From: Ceratorhiza oryzae-sativae
Taxonomy: Eukaryota; Basidiomycota; Agaricomycetes; Cantharellales; Ceratobasidiaceae
DNA length: 64,000 nucleotides
Direction of reading: 5' to 3'
Assembly (NCBI GenBank): GCA_030998015.1
Contig: JARWMV010000235.1
Location: 62,001 to 126,000 of the forward strand
Below the pieces are notes generated by a model. That model made no database searches. It was not told the DNA's origin and was given only the letters and a program-made list of their open reading frames with translations. Position numbers and translations under genes: made by a program. Positions 53,945 through 64,000 of this stretch are shown here, in pieces. Every line of letters begins with the position of its first letter. Position 1 is the first letter of the stretch.

Positions 53945-55950
53945 ATGAGGCTACGAGACTGCTTCGTATTCGCGACTTCAGTTGCTGGGCTCTCGGCAGC
54001 CCTCAACGCCAATATTGAAGCCCGCACTGCACCGTCTCCCGACCTAAATTCACTTGCAGCCTGTAAGGCCATCGACCAGAAAGGTATTGAGGTGCATTAT
54101 GCTGGTGCGATCCTTTCTATTCACTGTGGCATTCGGCTACTGAAGCGACCGTACAATCAGGCGATCCCTCGTATACCAAAGGAAATAGCCACTGGTCTTC
54201 TGCTAGCGCTCAAAACTCGACATGTGTAACTGAACCTGCCGATGCGAAGGATGTCTCCACTATCGTGAACCTCATTGCAATCGTTTCTATGCATTCAACA
54301 TAACTCTGATGGATTCTTTTTAGCTCAACATTGTAGGCAATGCCTCGGCACCATTTGGCATTCGCTCCGGTGGACATACCACCAACATAGGCTTCTCATC
54401 CACAACCGGGGTCCAAATCGCGCTATTCAAGCTCAGCCAGGTTATTTATCACCCCGCGCCACTTGCGGCTGACGGATCGGTCGGAACAGTCGAAATTGGA
54501 TCTGGATTGGTAAGACTCGACTGTTCACCATGCAATGGCAATAAATAAGACTTCAATAGATCTGGGACGATGTTTACGCAGGGCTCTCCCCCCATGGCGT
54601 AACTGCAGTTGGCGCTCGCGTTACTGGGGTCGGTGTCGGCGGCTTTATACTTGGTGGTGGATACAGCTTCTTGAGCAACCAATACGGGTACGTTGATTAT
54701 TGTTTCTCGGGGAATCGATTCAATATACGATTACGCCCACAAGACTTGCCATCGACACTGTCAAGGCTTTTGAGGTCGTTCTCCCAGGTGGCAACATTAC
54801 TATCGCAAGTAAAACCAAGAATCCCGACTTGTTCTGGGGTTTGAAGGTAAAATCTGTGATAGTGTGCTATTGTCATATCATCTAATAGTATTCCTCCTAG
54901 GGCGGCTTCAACAATTTTGGAATCGTCACCAAGTTCACGGTGTTGGCTTTCCCGCAGAAAGAAGTATGGGGCGGCGTGCAAGTCTATGCGGGTGAATACA
55001 TCGCAGCAGTCAATCAAGCTACATTAGACTTCATCGCAAATGTCAAGGATCCGAAAGCTTCTATAATTCCTTCTACTTTTGCTCTCCCGGTCAACGGATC
55101 TCAGGTAAGCTCCGGCATGAGTTACAACACCCGCAAGCTGAAGTTCCGTTTCAATCATAGGTAACTGGCGTTAATCTTCTGCTGTTTTATGATGGTCCAA
55201 CACCACCTTCGGGAATATTTGAACGCTACACATCTATTCCGCACATCTCTTCGAATATTTCGACTAGGAGTATGAACAGTCTAGTGGCCTCGAGTTTGGC
55301 GAACAGTACGTATGGCCTTAGGTATGTCCAAGTTATTTGGCTTTTTAAAAAACATTTCTGAAATTATTTCTTCAGAGCCGCTTTTGTCTCCGTTGCTTTG
55401 AAGGACTATTCAAAGTCCTTGCTTGAAGAAATCCATAATCAGACTGTGGTATGTGTTACCGAAGATTGCGGTGCTATCACGCCTATATCACTATATCATT
55501 ATATGTAGTTTTGGGGCCAAAAAACACTCGAGCAAGGGGCAATGCTTGGGTATGCTGTCGAGCCATTCCTGCCTTCAATGAGCACGAGGAGCAAGGGTGG
55601 GGCGTACCCTCACGACAACTTTCTTTCCCCTTTCAACATTAACTGGTACTGGTCGGACCCGCAATACGACCAGCTTTTCCTCAGAATGGCTAAGGAGAGT
55701 GCAAAAATCATTTTGAACAAGGCTATTGCGGAGGGGCAAGATGTTGCTGGGGATAAGCAGATTCAATATGGGAACTATTCGCCTGCCGACAAGGACCTGA
55801 AATTGTTCGTATTTCAAGTTGAGGCAATATTATCCTACATTAAAATTTCTCGTCAGGATATACGGCGCCAACCTGCCGAAACTTCGCATCCTTAGGAAGA
55901 AATACGACCCTAACAACATCATGCGACTTGCGGGAGGATTCCGGTTCTAG
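53945..55950 (+). CDS. Berberine-bridge-enzyme-like FAD oxidoreductase, copy 2
   Basis: Ten exons (53,945-54,104, 54,161-54,264, 54,324-54,509, 54,560-54,687, 54,744-54,846, 54,901-55,104, 55,161-55,321, 55,376-55,448, 55,509-55,804, 55,857-55,950) have exactly the same lengths as copy 1, total 502 codons. The FAD-linking His motif RSGGHTTN and the C-terminal [13 protein letters not shown] are kept; the residue at the second flavin site is Val instead of Ala. Scattered substitutions include changes near the C-terminal domain (LGYAVEPFLP against [10 protein letters not shown]). Both copies are open, so both probably work; divergence in the substrate domain may change specificity. TIM50 starts 220 bp downstream. 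Confidence 0.9.
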
Positions 55951-56170
55951 GGCACATGTCCAAGATATATGCGTTTCTGGCTCGTGATCGCGCACTCACA
56001 TCTTGTAGCGGGACGAAAATAAAGTGTTTTATAATTGATATAAATAAAAAAAATTCCGCCCTCGGCGAAAACATCGAAACTGAAGCCATTGGCTCGGTCC
56101 GTTAGCCAGCGGCACATCCACTAATGGTAGCTGGTCACGTGATTCTGATTTTGCCTCCCAGTCGCCCTCG

Positions 56171-57937
56171 ATGTCTCTTCCTCGCCTTGCATTTCGGTCT
56201 GTCATCCAGCGGCGGGGGGACTATGCATTGCAGTGCTCGTTAAGATACATAACGACACCACCGCCGGCATCTCCGCCACCGCCACCAAACCCAACTGATC
56301 CCAAAGACCCACTGACACCGAAATCGCTGCCGTCACTCGATATCTCGCCAATCGAAGCACCCCCTCCGTCGAACGCGGAAACTACTAAACCTTCATCTGA
56401 AGGAAGAACTGGAGCAAGGTCAGCCAAAGACTCTCTGAGTACGATCGAGAGGAAACAGCGAGCATTGGCGAGATGGACACTTGCTCTTGCATTGTCCGGC
56501 GTGCTAGCTGGTGCGGCGTATATGGGGCGAGAATGGGAAAGCGAGGAAGAGAAGAATGTTGTCGGGGGCGGCGTGGGTATAGTAATTTATCAGACAATAT
56601 AGGATGCTGACGATAGTTTAGGAGGAATTATCGATGTTTGGAAGGTCAAAGGCGAGGATAACGGATGCATTCAATGTGAGCCCGTTTGACGGGTAGACTT
56701 TTGGAACAGGATTTAACACTGCCTACTAGTATTTCAACAAACCGGCTTGGCCCGAACTTTTGCCTCCGCCACTGCCACCCCCACACCAACGACCATTGAC
56801 ACTACTCATCTCGCTCGACGATCTGCTCGTTACATCAACATGGGACGTATGTATCCTTTCATTTTGCGTCGCTACGCTGTTTTCGTCTTACGTCATTTTC
56901 GAATCAATCTAGCGACAACATGGTTGGCGTACAGCTAGACGCCCTGGAGTAGACTACTTCCTCGGATACCTGTCACAGTTCTATGAGATTGTGCTGTTTA
57001 CGACCCAAGCCGCATACGTATGTAATCATGCACATCCATCATTATTCCTTTCTGACCAGTATTTAGACTGCAGTTCCTATCGTAGAAAAACTAGATCCAT
57101 TTGGTGCCTTTATTATTATAAACTCTTCCGGGAGGCGACTCGTACCACCAAGGACGGACTTGTAAAGGTATGCGTATTGTTTGTCATGCAAACAACTTTT
57201 CTGACGACACGGCTGATCTGCAGGATCTATCGTACCTGAACCGAGATCTTTCCAAGGTTGTCGCAATTGATACGAACCCTGGGCGATACTCAATGCAACC
57301 AGAGAACGCCGTCATTATACCAAAATGGCGAGCGGATGGATCTAGTGGCGACCCAGGTGGACTGGTTGGACTGATTCCGTTCTTGGAATGTAGGTGACTT
57401 TCCTTCATATTGCTTTGATCGGTCCAAACGCTAACATTTGGCCACAGCGATCGCAATTCATAACCCACCTGACGTTCGGCCGATCCTCAAGGCATACCAA
57501 GGAAAGGATATTGCGAAAGCTTATGCGGCTGTTGAAGCAGAGCAGAAACGAAAAGTTATAGAGGAGTGGGAGAAAAATCGGCGACATAGTGGAGGTGGAA
57601 GCATGTCAATCGGAGGCCTCTTTGGATTTGGTGGAGCGACCAAGAGCGTAAGTTGTAGCTACGAGCTTTCCCGTACAAGGCTCATACTTTAAGCGCATAG
57701 CAGCCCGCAGACCAGCCGCCTCTTACCTACCTGGAGCAACGCCGGAAGGAATATCAAAAGCTTTACCAGGAGGACCAGGCGTATTGGGCTGCCAATTCCG
57801 AAAAGTTCAAAAAGATGATGGAAGAAGACAAAGAGAAGCAATTGAAGGAAATGAGTGGTAGTTTGCTTGGATGGATGGGTATGGCACCGCCGAAAAAGGA
57901 AGAACCGGCCAAGGAAAACGAACAGAAAACCACCTAG
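56171..57937 (+). CDS. TIM50: Mitochondrial import inner membrane translocase subunit TIM50
   Basis: Exons 56,171-56,557 (end uncertain), 56,622-56,675, 56,730-56,846, 56,913-57,017, 57,067-57,167, 57,224-57,389, 57,448-57,647 and 57,701-57,937 encode about 455 residues. TIM50 receives presequence proteins for the TIM23 channel. Visible: an Arg-rich mitochondrial presequence ([16 protein letters not shown]), a Pro-rich linker, a membrane helix (about 97-118), and the FCP1/NIF-type domain ([67 protein letters not shown]). Exon 5 is one base short: the frame changes inside an ATT run (57,105-57,118) between DPFGAF and YKLFRE. In an essential gene this suggests an assembly indel, though a real mutation is possible. 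Confidence 0.92.
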
Positions 57938-58335
57938 GCATAGACTCCGAGGTTGGGGACTAGCTTGCCCCATATTTTTATGTTAGTATTCACCACTCAA
58001 CCCGAAATTCATTTGAACGCCCCCTCGCCGATCTAAGCACTAAAATATGAACGCATCTCTTCGGTCTATGGACAAGGACGAATTCATCTCAAATTTGAAT
58101 CGGCGATCAACGTACAGCCACATTCCCTCGATCGTTCCTCAAAACACAGTGCTCGTGATGTGACCTCAATAGTGGTGCTATCTGCATCAAATTACGTCGG
58201 CCTCTGTAACCCCAAGACTAAATACTGCGTCTGTACTCTCGATTAAAACGCAAAACACAGACACTCGCTAACCTACACCAGCTTTCATCTCCTTCAACAC
58301 CTGCATACGATCAGCTCGCTCATTCTGTTGACACT

Positions 58336-59316
58336 ATGACGTCTACCATTACTTTGACTGAACAATTTTTGATGCTTGGAAGAGGCCTTGAAGTGAAGAA
58401 AGCCGCTGTACAACTGGAAGGCAAGAGAAAGCAGATTGTTGAGGATGATTTGTACTTAAGTGGCAATTACCTACCGGGGTTTATGTATAGCAGTAAACAT
58501 GGAATTCATGTGTAGCTCTATAGCAGTCAAGCGAACCCAGAAATCCTCCATTCCTCGTGGAGGCTCGACGCAATGTTCGAAAACCCCTTTAGCAAATGCT
58601 ATGGATACAAGGAATGCGCCAGCCAGGTAAGACAATTATAGGCATCAAGTATGTTATTTTAAGGTTAAAAGGAATTCTCGGTGACCAGTGGTATGAATTG
58701 GTAATGTGACTTTGTTTCCGTATGGCAACTGCGTGGTCTAACACCATGTAGACAAAAATATTCTCGAACGCTCGCACCCTCATGTACAAAGTCGTTTCCT
58801 CCACCGAAAGTCCGAGGGGAACCATTTACGAGCACAGGCAAGAGTACACTTTTCGGTTGATTGGCACCAACCGGGTATGTTTGCCTCCGTTTCCCTGCGG
58901 AGTATAATAGGCTGATCGAATTGTATTGTTTTAGGCGGTAGATTCGGTCATCGATATTGATCTGGATGAAAACAACAAGATTATAAGCCTTGAAGATAAA
59001 TAGAATGGGAAGGATCAGCCCATACGGTTTGGTGCCCTGGCAAGTTGTTTCCAACTTCAGATAGTTGGAGAGCAATGTCTTAACTTCGAATGAGCAGTGG
59101 TTGCGCCGCCTAAACTCGATCGCTGTCCCATGGCTTATCCATATACCGAAGTACGAAGTACGAAAGCCAGTAGACTGGACTTGGTATGAATCTAGCTTAG
59201 AGCATCGGCAACACGCGTTACATAGCATCACTTGTACTTTCAGTCCGTATCTATTAACTCACTATGAATATGAGAGCGGGGTTCTTACAACGACAACAGC
59301 CTGTGAAATTCTCTAA
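58336..59316 (+). pseudogene. NTF2-like family gene, copy A, with TGG to TAG stop
   Basis: Exons 58,336-58,451, 58,524-58,626, 58,689-58,700 (a 12-nt micro-exon), 58,752-58,874 and 58,935-59,003 parallel the intact paralog at 60,253. The frame meets TAG at 59,001 where the paralog has TGG (EDK-stop-NGKDQP against EDKWNGQDQP). Sequence past it still matches: the next block ends in a GC donor at about 59,039, and a final exon starts at 59,098 (WLRRLNSIAVPWLI). Read to the TAG it lacks about 35 residues. The fold family (NTF2/SnoaL-like, by the WRLDAxFE-P pattern) is inferred; function unknown. Confidence 0.7.
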
Positions 59317-60110
59317 GCTTTCATGAATACCTAATTATGTCAACAATTGATAAGCCCACCTATTGGACGCACTTGAGCCACAGATGGGTTCTGTCAAGAT
59401 TATTTTTAGACATTCACTGGATCCTTGTGCTATGGTCCCCCGATTGACGCCACGCTCCGACCTAGCACAATCCGGCATACGGTTCATTCGTGCTGAGAGA
59501 ACGACCAAGCCCTATTTTATATATGTTCTAGGTCTATATGATCCGTCAGCTTTGGGGAGGTCGACTCTGCCCTTGCGACTATCTTCAACTAACTGATAAA
59601 TAGTGCATACATGCTTGGATCAAATCGAAAGTGATCGACCAGATTCTATTCACAGTTTATGACTCATTCGCTCTGTTAAATGCTGGTAATTGAAAACGGT
59701 AATTTCCAACCAATAATATCATTGAATACACAATTTCAATCGCTGTGCTGCGTGATTCGACCCCGGAGTTCTGGGTTTTCGCATTTCCTTCATCCTTTCT
59801 TGGGTGATACTCATGCTGAACAAGACTTCGCCTGACTACGCAATTGCCGCATCCTCATCATCCAATCAGCCTACTTGTCCCTTTATTTCATACTAAACAA
59901 GTTATTTATCTCTGCTAATATATTGATTGTGGGAGCCAGCACTAACTCATGGTCTTTCTTGGCCGAGTCCCACCGCTTACAAAATCGTTGTCCGATCTCA
60001 GCACAGCCACCTCCCCTCGATCGTCTCCTGGAAGGTGTGACGCACACATGATGACCTCAATGTTACTGTTCCTCTCATCAGCTTGCGTCGGCCTCGGCCA
60101 CTCCAGTAGT
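59317..60110. other. Intergenic stretch, nothing recognised
   Basis: Short ORFs up to 77 codons without motifs. The 3' part holds the promoter of the next gene, with TATATATAGG at about 60,110. Confidence 0.5.
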
Positions 60111-60252
60111 ATATATAGGCTCTCTCAGTTCGTTCGACATACACTACTCATCTCATATGCGCCCACATCGTCTTGTGTTCGCTCTTGTCCCGCTTTTGAA
60201 CTGGCACGCAACAAGAACCTTCGCCTCTCAAAGCGTATTTAACGCTGCCGCC

Positions 60253-61066
60253 ATGGCCTCCACATCCATCCTCACTCAACAAACCTCGAAACTCGGAAAT
60301 GGTGTTGAGGTACAGAACTCCGGTATCCCGCTGGATGGAAAGAGGAAGCAAATCGTCGACGATGTTCTGAATGTAGAGTAGAGTAGTCGTAACGGACGAT
60401 ATTTGGAGCTAAATCATTTCTACAGCTATTTAGCTCTCAGCCGAGCCAAGACATATTTCACCGATCTTGGAGACTTGACGCTACCTTCGAAGACCCGCTC
60501 AGCAAATGTCTTGGTTACAAAGAGTACGCTCCGCAGGTGAGACAATTATAGAATTGCCCATTCGGTCTCTGGCTTAATACCTTGTTGTGAATGGCTAGTG
60601 GTACGGAATGGTGAGGATGCCTTTCTTCATATGTTTGGCGCTGAGCCTGAACTGTCTTGCAGCCGAAAGCTTTCCCCGTTTCCCGCACACGCTCTTACAA
60701 CGTTGTTTCCTCTACGGAAACCCCTAACCGAATCGTATACGAACAAAGGCAAGAATATACTATCCGGTTCATCGGAACCAAGAAGGTATTTCAACATAAG
60801 CGCTCTAGAAATGAATATTTATTAGGATGCGCTCATAGGTAATGGACTCCACTGTGGTCATTGACCTGGACGAAAATGACAAGATCATCAAGCTCGAGGA
60901 CAAGTGGAACGGTCAAGACCAGCCTACGCGGTTTGGTGCCCTAGTGAGCCTCTGAGCTTAGCAATTGGAATTCACCTTGTTGATATGGATTGTTTAGTGG
61001 TTGCGTCGGCTCAATGCTGTGACCCTGCCCTGGCTCGTCAAGGTACCCAAGCCACGCGAAGAGTGA
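60253..61066 (+). CDS. NTF2-like family protein, copy B (intact)
   Basis: Exons 60,253-60,372, 60,426-60,536, 60,599-60,610 (12-nt micro-exon encoding WYGM), 60,663-60,785, 60,839-60,943 and 60,998-61,066 sum to an exact 179-codon frame. The protein has WRLDATFEDPLSKCLGY, a central beta-rich part (VVSSTETPNRIVYEQRQEYT, FIGTKK) and STVVIDLDENDKIIKLEDKW, a pattern of small NTF2/SnoaL-like alpha+beta barrels found widely in fungi. No enzymatic residues can be named. An in-frame ATG at 60,157 would add 32 residues that look like a targeting signal; I chose 60,253 because copy A begins at the equivalent place. Confidence 0.78.
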
Positions 61067-62482
61067 AATATTCGGTAACGATGTGAATGGAAATGCTGTT
61101 TCTGTATCATATAACAATATCCTTGTAATTATTACTCTAATGCCCTAAACTCGATTCGAGCTTCATTGGGGGAAGTGTATAAACTAAACTATCGCTCGTT
61201 AGTTTATAGACATAGTGCATTGAAGTTGAGAATAGGCTTGAGGCGGATCAAAAGCTCACCAAAGGTTTTTGCGTGGACACATAAACACCCCTTGATTACG
61301 CACTCATCCATGTCATAATACTGGTGCAATTCCTTGAAGACCTCGGCTCAGCAAAACGGGATAAACTACCTTAGGATATCCATGTTCGACCTGAGCACAT
61401 ATCCGACTTTTCATCGGGGAATCCGCATATAACAGGGAAAAGAGGGTGATGGAGAGGCCAGCAATTTACGACAGCAGTGCTGAGCACGCCATCAATCTGT
61501 CAGGTGGCTAGTCTTTGCAATTTCCCAAATCCTGTTTAACCATAACTATCTATGACAAAGAGAGCTTTCATTGGTGAGTATAGATCGGGCGCGCCATATT
61601 TTTCGGTCAATTGCGAAACTACTGCCTACTTGGGATCAGATTTCACTGTTTTGTCCGATGCTGCTAAGGAGCATGTGGCTGAGCCGCTTGTCATGGGCGT
61701 TTGGGCGCAAATTGCAGGTGGCTGTGCAGCGCTCTAGTTCGTTCTTGCTTTGACCGAATATTTGAGACGCGTCATGGGAGCTAAACTACGTCTCGATTAT
61801 GCACAATCCAGCCGCTCCAACCCATTTTTGCTCGATCTAATACAAGAGCATTGCTATATGCGGCCCTTTTTAATATATTTTCGTTCATGAGATCCGATTT
61901 CAAACCAGCATAGACCCCGTTGGTATGTATGAAAAAAATTATCAGCCCTCAAACTGGAAACCAAAACTGGGCAAAGAAAGACCTGAGGGTACAATGTATT
62001 CCCGTACGAGGCAAATTTATTAAACGGAAATATTCTTAACACCGATTCAATTCAATATATTTCTGGCAGCACCGACGATGACAAGCGATAGTCGATTATA
62101 GGTTGTGGTTTGACGGGGGCGTTTTCGTAACCCTGATGAAGATTTTTCTGTTAAACAGTCAATGTAGATACGTAACACAAGGGTCGAGATATCACCACGC
62201 ACACGTACATACGGAGCTGCTGAAGAATTCAAACCTTTTTCTGTGAAGTACAAGGGTAGCTAGACAGTCGATAACGAAGCTCACCTGTGTATGGCTACCC
62301 CTGTATAGGCTTTACAAAGCAGCCAACCAGGTAATACCGCCCTTGTATCTTCAGGCAGGAGAGCAGGAGCACGGGGGCTATCCTTGTGTATTTCTGGCGC
62401 ACCGAGATGTACGAGGGTTTCAGCATGACAGTAATTAGCAATGGCCGGCAACTAGTAGCCCATTTATTGCCGGCCGTCGCAG
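61067..62482. other. Intergenic stretch, nothing recognised
   Basis: 1.4 kb with ORFs below 70 codons and no motif. The last 80 bp form the cutinase promoter. Confidence 0.5.
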
Positions 62483-62489
62483 TATAAAA
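62483..62489 (+). promoter_or_regulatory. TATA box of the cutinase gene
   Basis: TATAAAA, 85 bp before the ATG at 62,568, followed by a pyrimidine-rich leader. Confidence 0.55.
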
Positions 62490-62567
62490 CCCAACCACGA
62501 GCGGTGGACATCTTTCAACGTTCCAGTCTGCTTGTATCCCCTCTACTAGTCAATACACTAGATCAGC

Positions 62568-63410
62568 ATGTTCCCCAAGTACATTATAGTACGCTCCTTT
62601 ACTTTCTGAGCCTGAATACAGGTTAACGTCCCCACCTAGGCACCCCTCGCCCTCGTCGCCTCGGTCATTGGCACGCCTATTGAGCTCAAACCCCGCCAGT
62701 CTTGCTCCGCCCTACAGCTAGTGCATGCTGCTGGTACGACCGAAGTTGGACTCGGCATAGTCGGAACGCCACTTGCGGCCGCGCTCGCCAAGGCAGTTCC
62801 AGGGTGCGAGCTTAATTACCATTCCAATCATCGTGCTAAAAGCTGACTCAAACTCGACAGAACGACAACGCACTCGATTACTTACGATACTAGTGCCGAA
62901 TACGTTGCAACGGTCGCCGCCGGCGCGGCCACTACTGAAGAATACCTAGCTCTTCAAGCCACCCGTTGTCCAAACCAGCGTTTCGTCTTGAGTGGCTACT
63001 CCAAGGGTGCCCTCGTCATGCACCGTCCGTATTTTTCATCTCACGGCTAGTACTATCACAACATCATATCTTATCAAAGCTTCTAGGCACTAATCTCTCA
63101 AGCAGCCTCAAGTCTAAGGTGGCAGTGGTTCTGGTTTTCGGTGACCCGGCTCGAAACATTAACAGCCCATGGCCAATTGATTCGCCGTCTGTTGATCTGA
63201 CACCCAAAGATGGTAGCACGAGCTCTCAGAATATTGCAAGCTTTTGTAACACTGGAGACTTGTTCTGCGCCGTTCCTGGGTATAGCCTTCCTGCTCACTT
63301 AGCATATCCAACAGACGGGAGGTAAGTGGCTTTAACAGATAGAAGAAATTAGGCGCTAATCGAATCATAGTATTGAGGTTGCTGCAAGCTTCGTCAAGGC
63401 TAGAGTCTAG
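62568..63410 (+). CDS. Secreted cutinase family esterase (CE5)
   Basis: Exons 62,568-62,588, 62,640-62,803, 62,861-63,024, 63,087-63,321 and 63,371-63,410 give an exact 207-codon frame, the normal size of the family. A signal peptide (about residues 1-19, hydrophobic APLALVASVIG) is followed by a KPRQ site that could be cut by a Kex2-like protease. The catalytic Ser is in GYSKG (about 109), Asp in GDLFC (about 174) and His in AHLAY (about 187); the Cys around them fit the family's disulfides. It would hydrolyse cutin-type polyesters or acetylated sugars outside the cell. The substrate cannot be set from sequence alone. Confidence 0.88.
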
Positions 63411-63861
63411 GCGCTACGAACTCGCCGATGATGCACTACGGATAAGCGAACCGTTTTTTGGACCCTTCTTATTTCCGATCATTCTTGTTCATAACATGAT
63501 TTGCTATGAGTCGATTGCAATAGCCAATACGTTTTTGCCTTGCAACCAACTTGTTGGCTTCAAGTTTCGTTTGACATAAAAATAAATATGACGTCAAGAT
63601 AAACGAGAATAATGTGCAAGTAATGTGTCAGGTCCCACCAGCTGGTGTAATAATAGTGGAGTTGTGGGTGTCCTAGGCAACCTCGGGAGAAAGGCGACTT
63701 TTCAGAGCTTCTCAGATGTATACTGTCATACAGACACGAGCTGAGCTTCGGATACACACAGATCCGACAACTCCATTCGGTTTGGAAACTTTTCTATTGG
63801 TATGTTCAAGAAAAGGACTGGCGAAGTTCTCATGGCTCGTCGCGTCTCTCTCGTTTGACAC
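63411..63861. other. Intergenic stretch between convergent genes
   Basis: No gene is seen. AATAAATATG at about 63,582 may be the cutinase polyadenylation region. Confidence 0.4.
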
Positions 63862-63999
63862 CTACGCCATCGAATCAACATAGCTCTCTACTCCAAAATT
63901 TCCAGTTTCCTTACCCGGTTCATGTTCAGCCTCTTCGGCAGCCGCTTTGAGCCTGTGGTGGCGAAATTTGATTGCTTCTGGCCATGTGGCACCCCAAAG
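63862..63999 (-). CDS. 3' end of an unidentified gene (runs off the right edge)
   Basis: On the minus strand the frame from 63,999 encodes WPEAIKFRHHRLKAAAEEAE..., then GKETGNFGVESYVDSMA and a TAG at 63,862. The Ala/Glu/Arg-rich helix looks like a protein C-terminus. A GGTAAGG inside it could instead be an intron donor. Not recognised. Confidence 0.35.
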   Translation of the reverse strand, partial: LWGATWPEAIKFRHHRLKAAAEEAEHEPGKETGNFGVESYVDSMA

Positions 64000-64000
64000 C

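Larger units (their letters stand above)
53241..56145 (+). repeat. Right arm of the BBE segmental duplication
   Basis: Direct copy of 3,351-6,690 without the roughly 590-bp block. Similarity ends just before TIM50. Confidence 0.85.

Noticed and set aside
61552..61753. Two overlapping 60-codon ORFs between the NTF2-like gene and the cutinase gene
   Set aside because: Chance-length frames without motifs or splice partners.

Overview
The window is fungal nuclear DNA, most likely from an agaricomycete basidiomycete. Host genes are cut by many 48-60 nt GT-AG introns, and the gene set (RPA49, TIM50, berberine-bridge-type oxidases, cutinase, an NTF2-like family) together with Tf1/Sushi-type chromoviruses fits that group. 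A Rhizoctonia/Ceratobasidiaceae source is my guess, not something the sequence proves.

Layout. Left host block (1-6,690): the 3' end of an unknown gene, RPA49 on the minus strand, a 2.4 kb gap, and a 10-exon FAD-linked oxidase (BBE-like copy 1). Right host block (53,240-64,000): a near-identical BBE-like copy 2, TIM50, a pair of NTF2-like paralogs (one broken by a TGG to TAG change), a secreted cutinase, and the edge of one more gene. The two BBE copies are arms of an old duplication (about 3,351-6,690 and 53,241-56,145).

Between the arms lie about 46 kb of nested transposons. Following target-site duplications gives this stack: chromovirus E3(+) carries E1(+) (inferred); E1's 3' LTR carries A2(-), 13,207-45,641; A2 carries (i) a Tc1/mariner element (14,512-24,547), which carries chromovirus E2(+) (15,532-23,786), which carries a 1.3 kb solo LTR (19,559-20,863), and (ii) a solo A-type LTR (27,657-43,051), which carries chromovirus B(-) (27,982-42,994), which carries an IS630/Tc1-like two-gene transposon C (36,180-40,809). 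A hAT-like non-autonomous element, a solo B LTR and smaller fragments follow. The A family is CpG-poor and full of TGA stops; B and C look younger.

The most unusual content is in element B. Between its pol stop and its 3' LTR lie 3.8 kb of extra genes: a 428-aa rolling-circle replication initiator of the geminivirus/genomovirus (CRESS-DNA) type with HUH endonuclease and SF3 helicase motifs, an upstream region with 134-bp direct repeats and many TCACRTGA boxes, an antisense spliced Cys-rich small protein, a 272-codon ORF of unknown function, and a tRNA-like Pol III-type unit. It looks like a CRESS-DNA replicon carried by an LTR retrotransposon. Both chromovirus families also show a primer-binding site complementary to their own LTR, the hallmark of self-priming.
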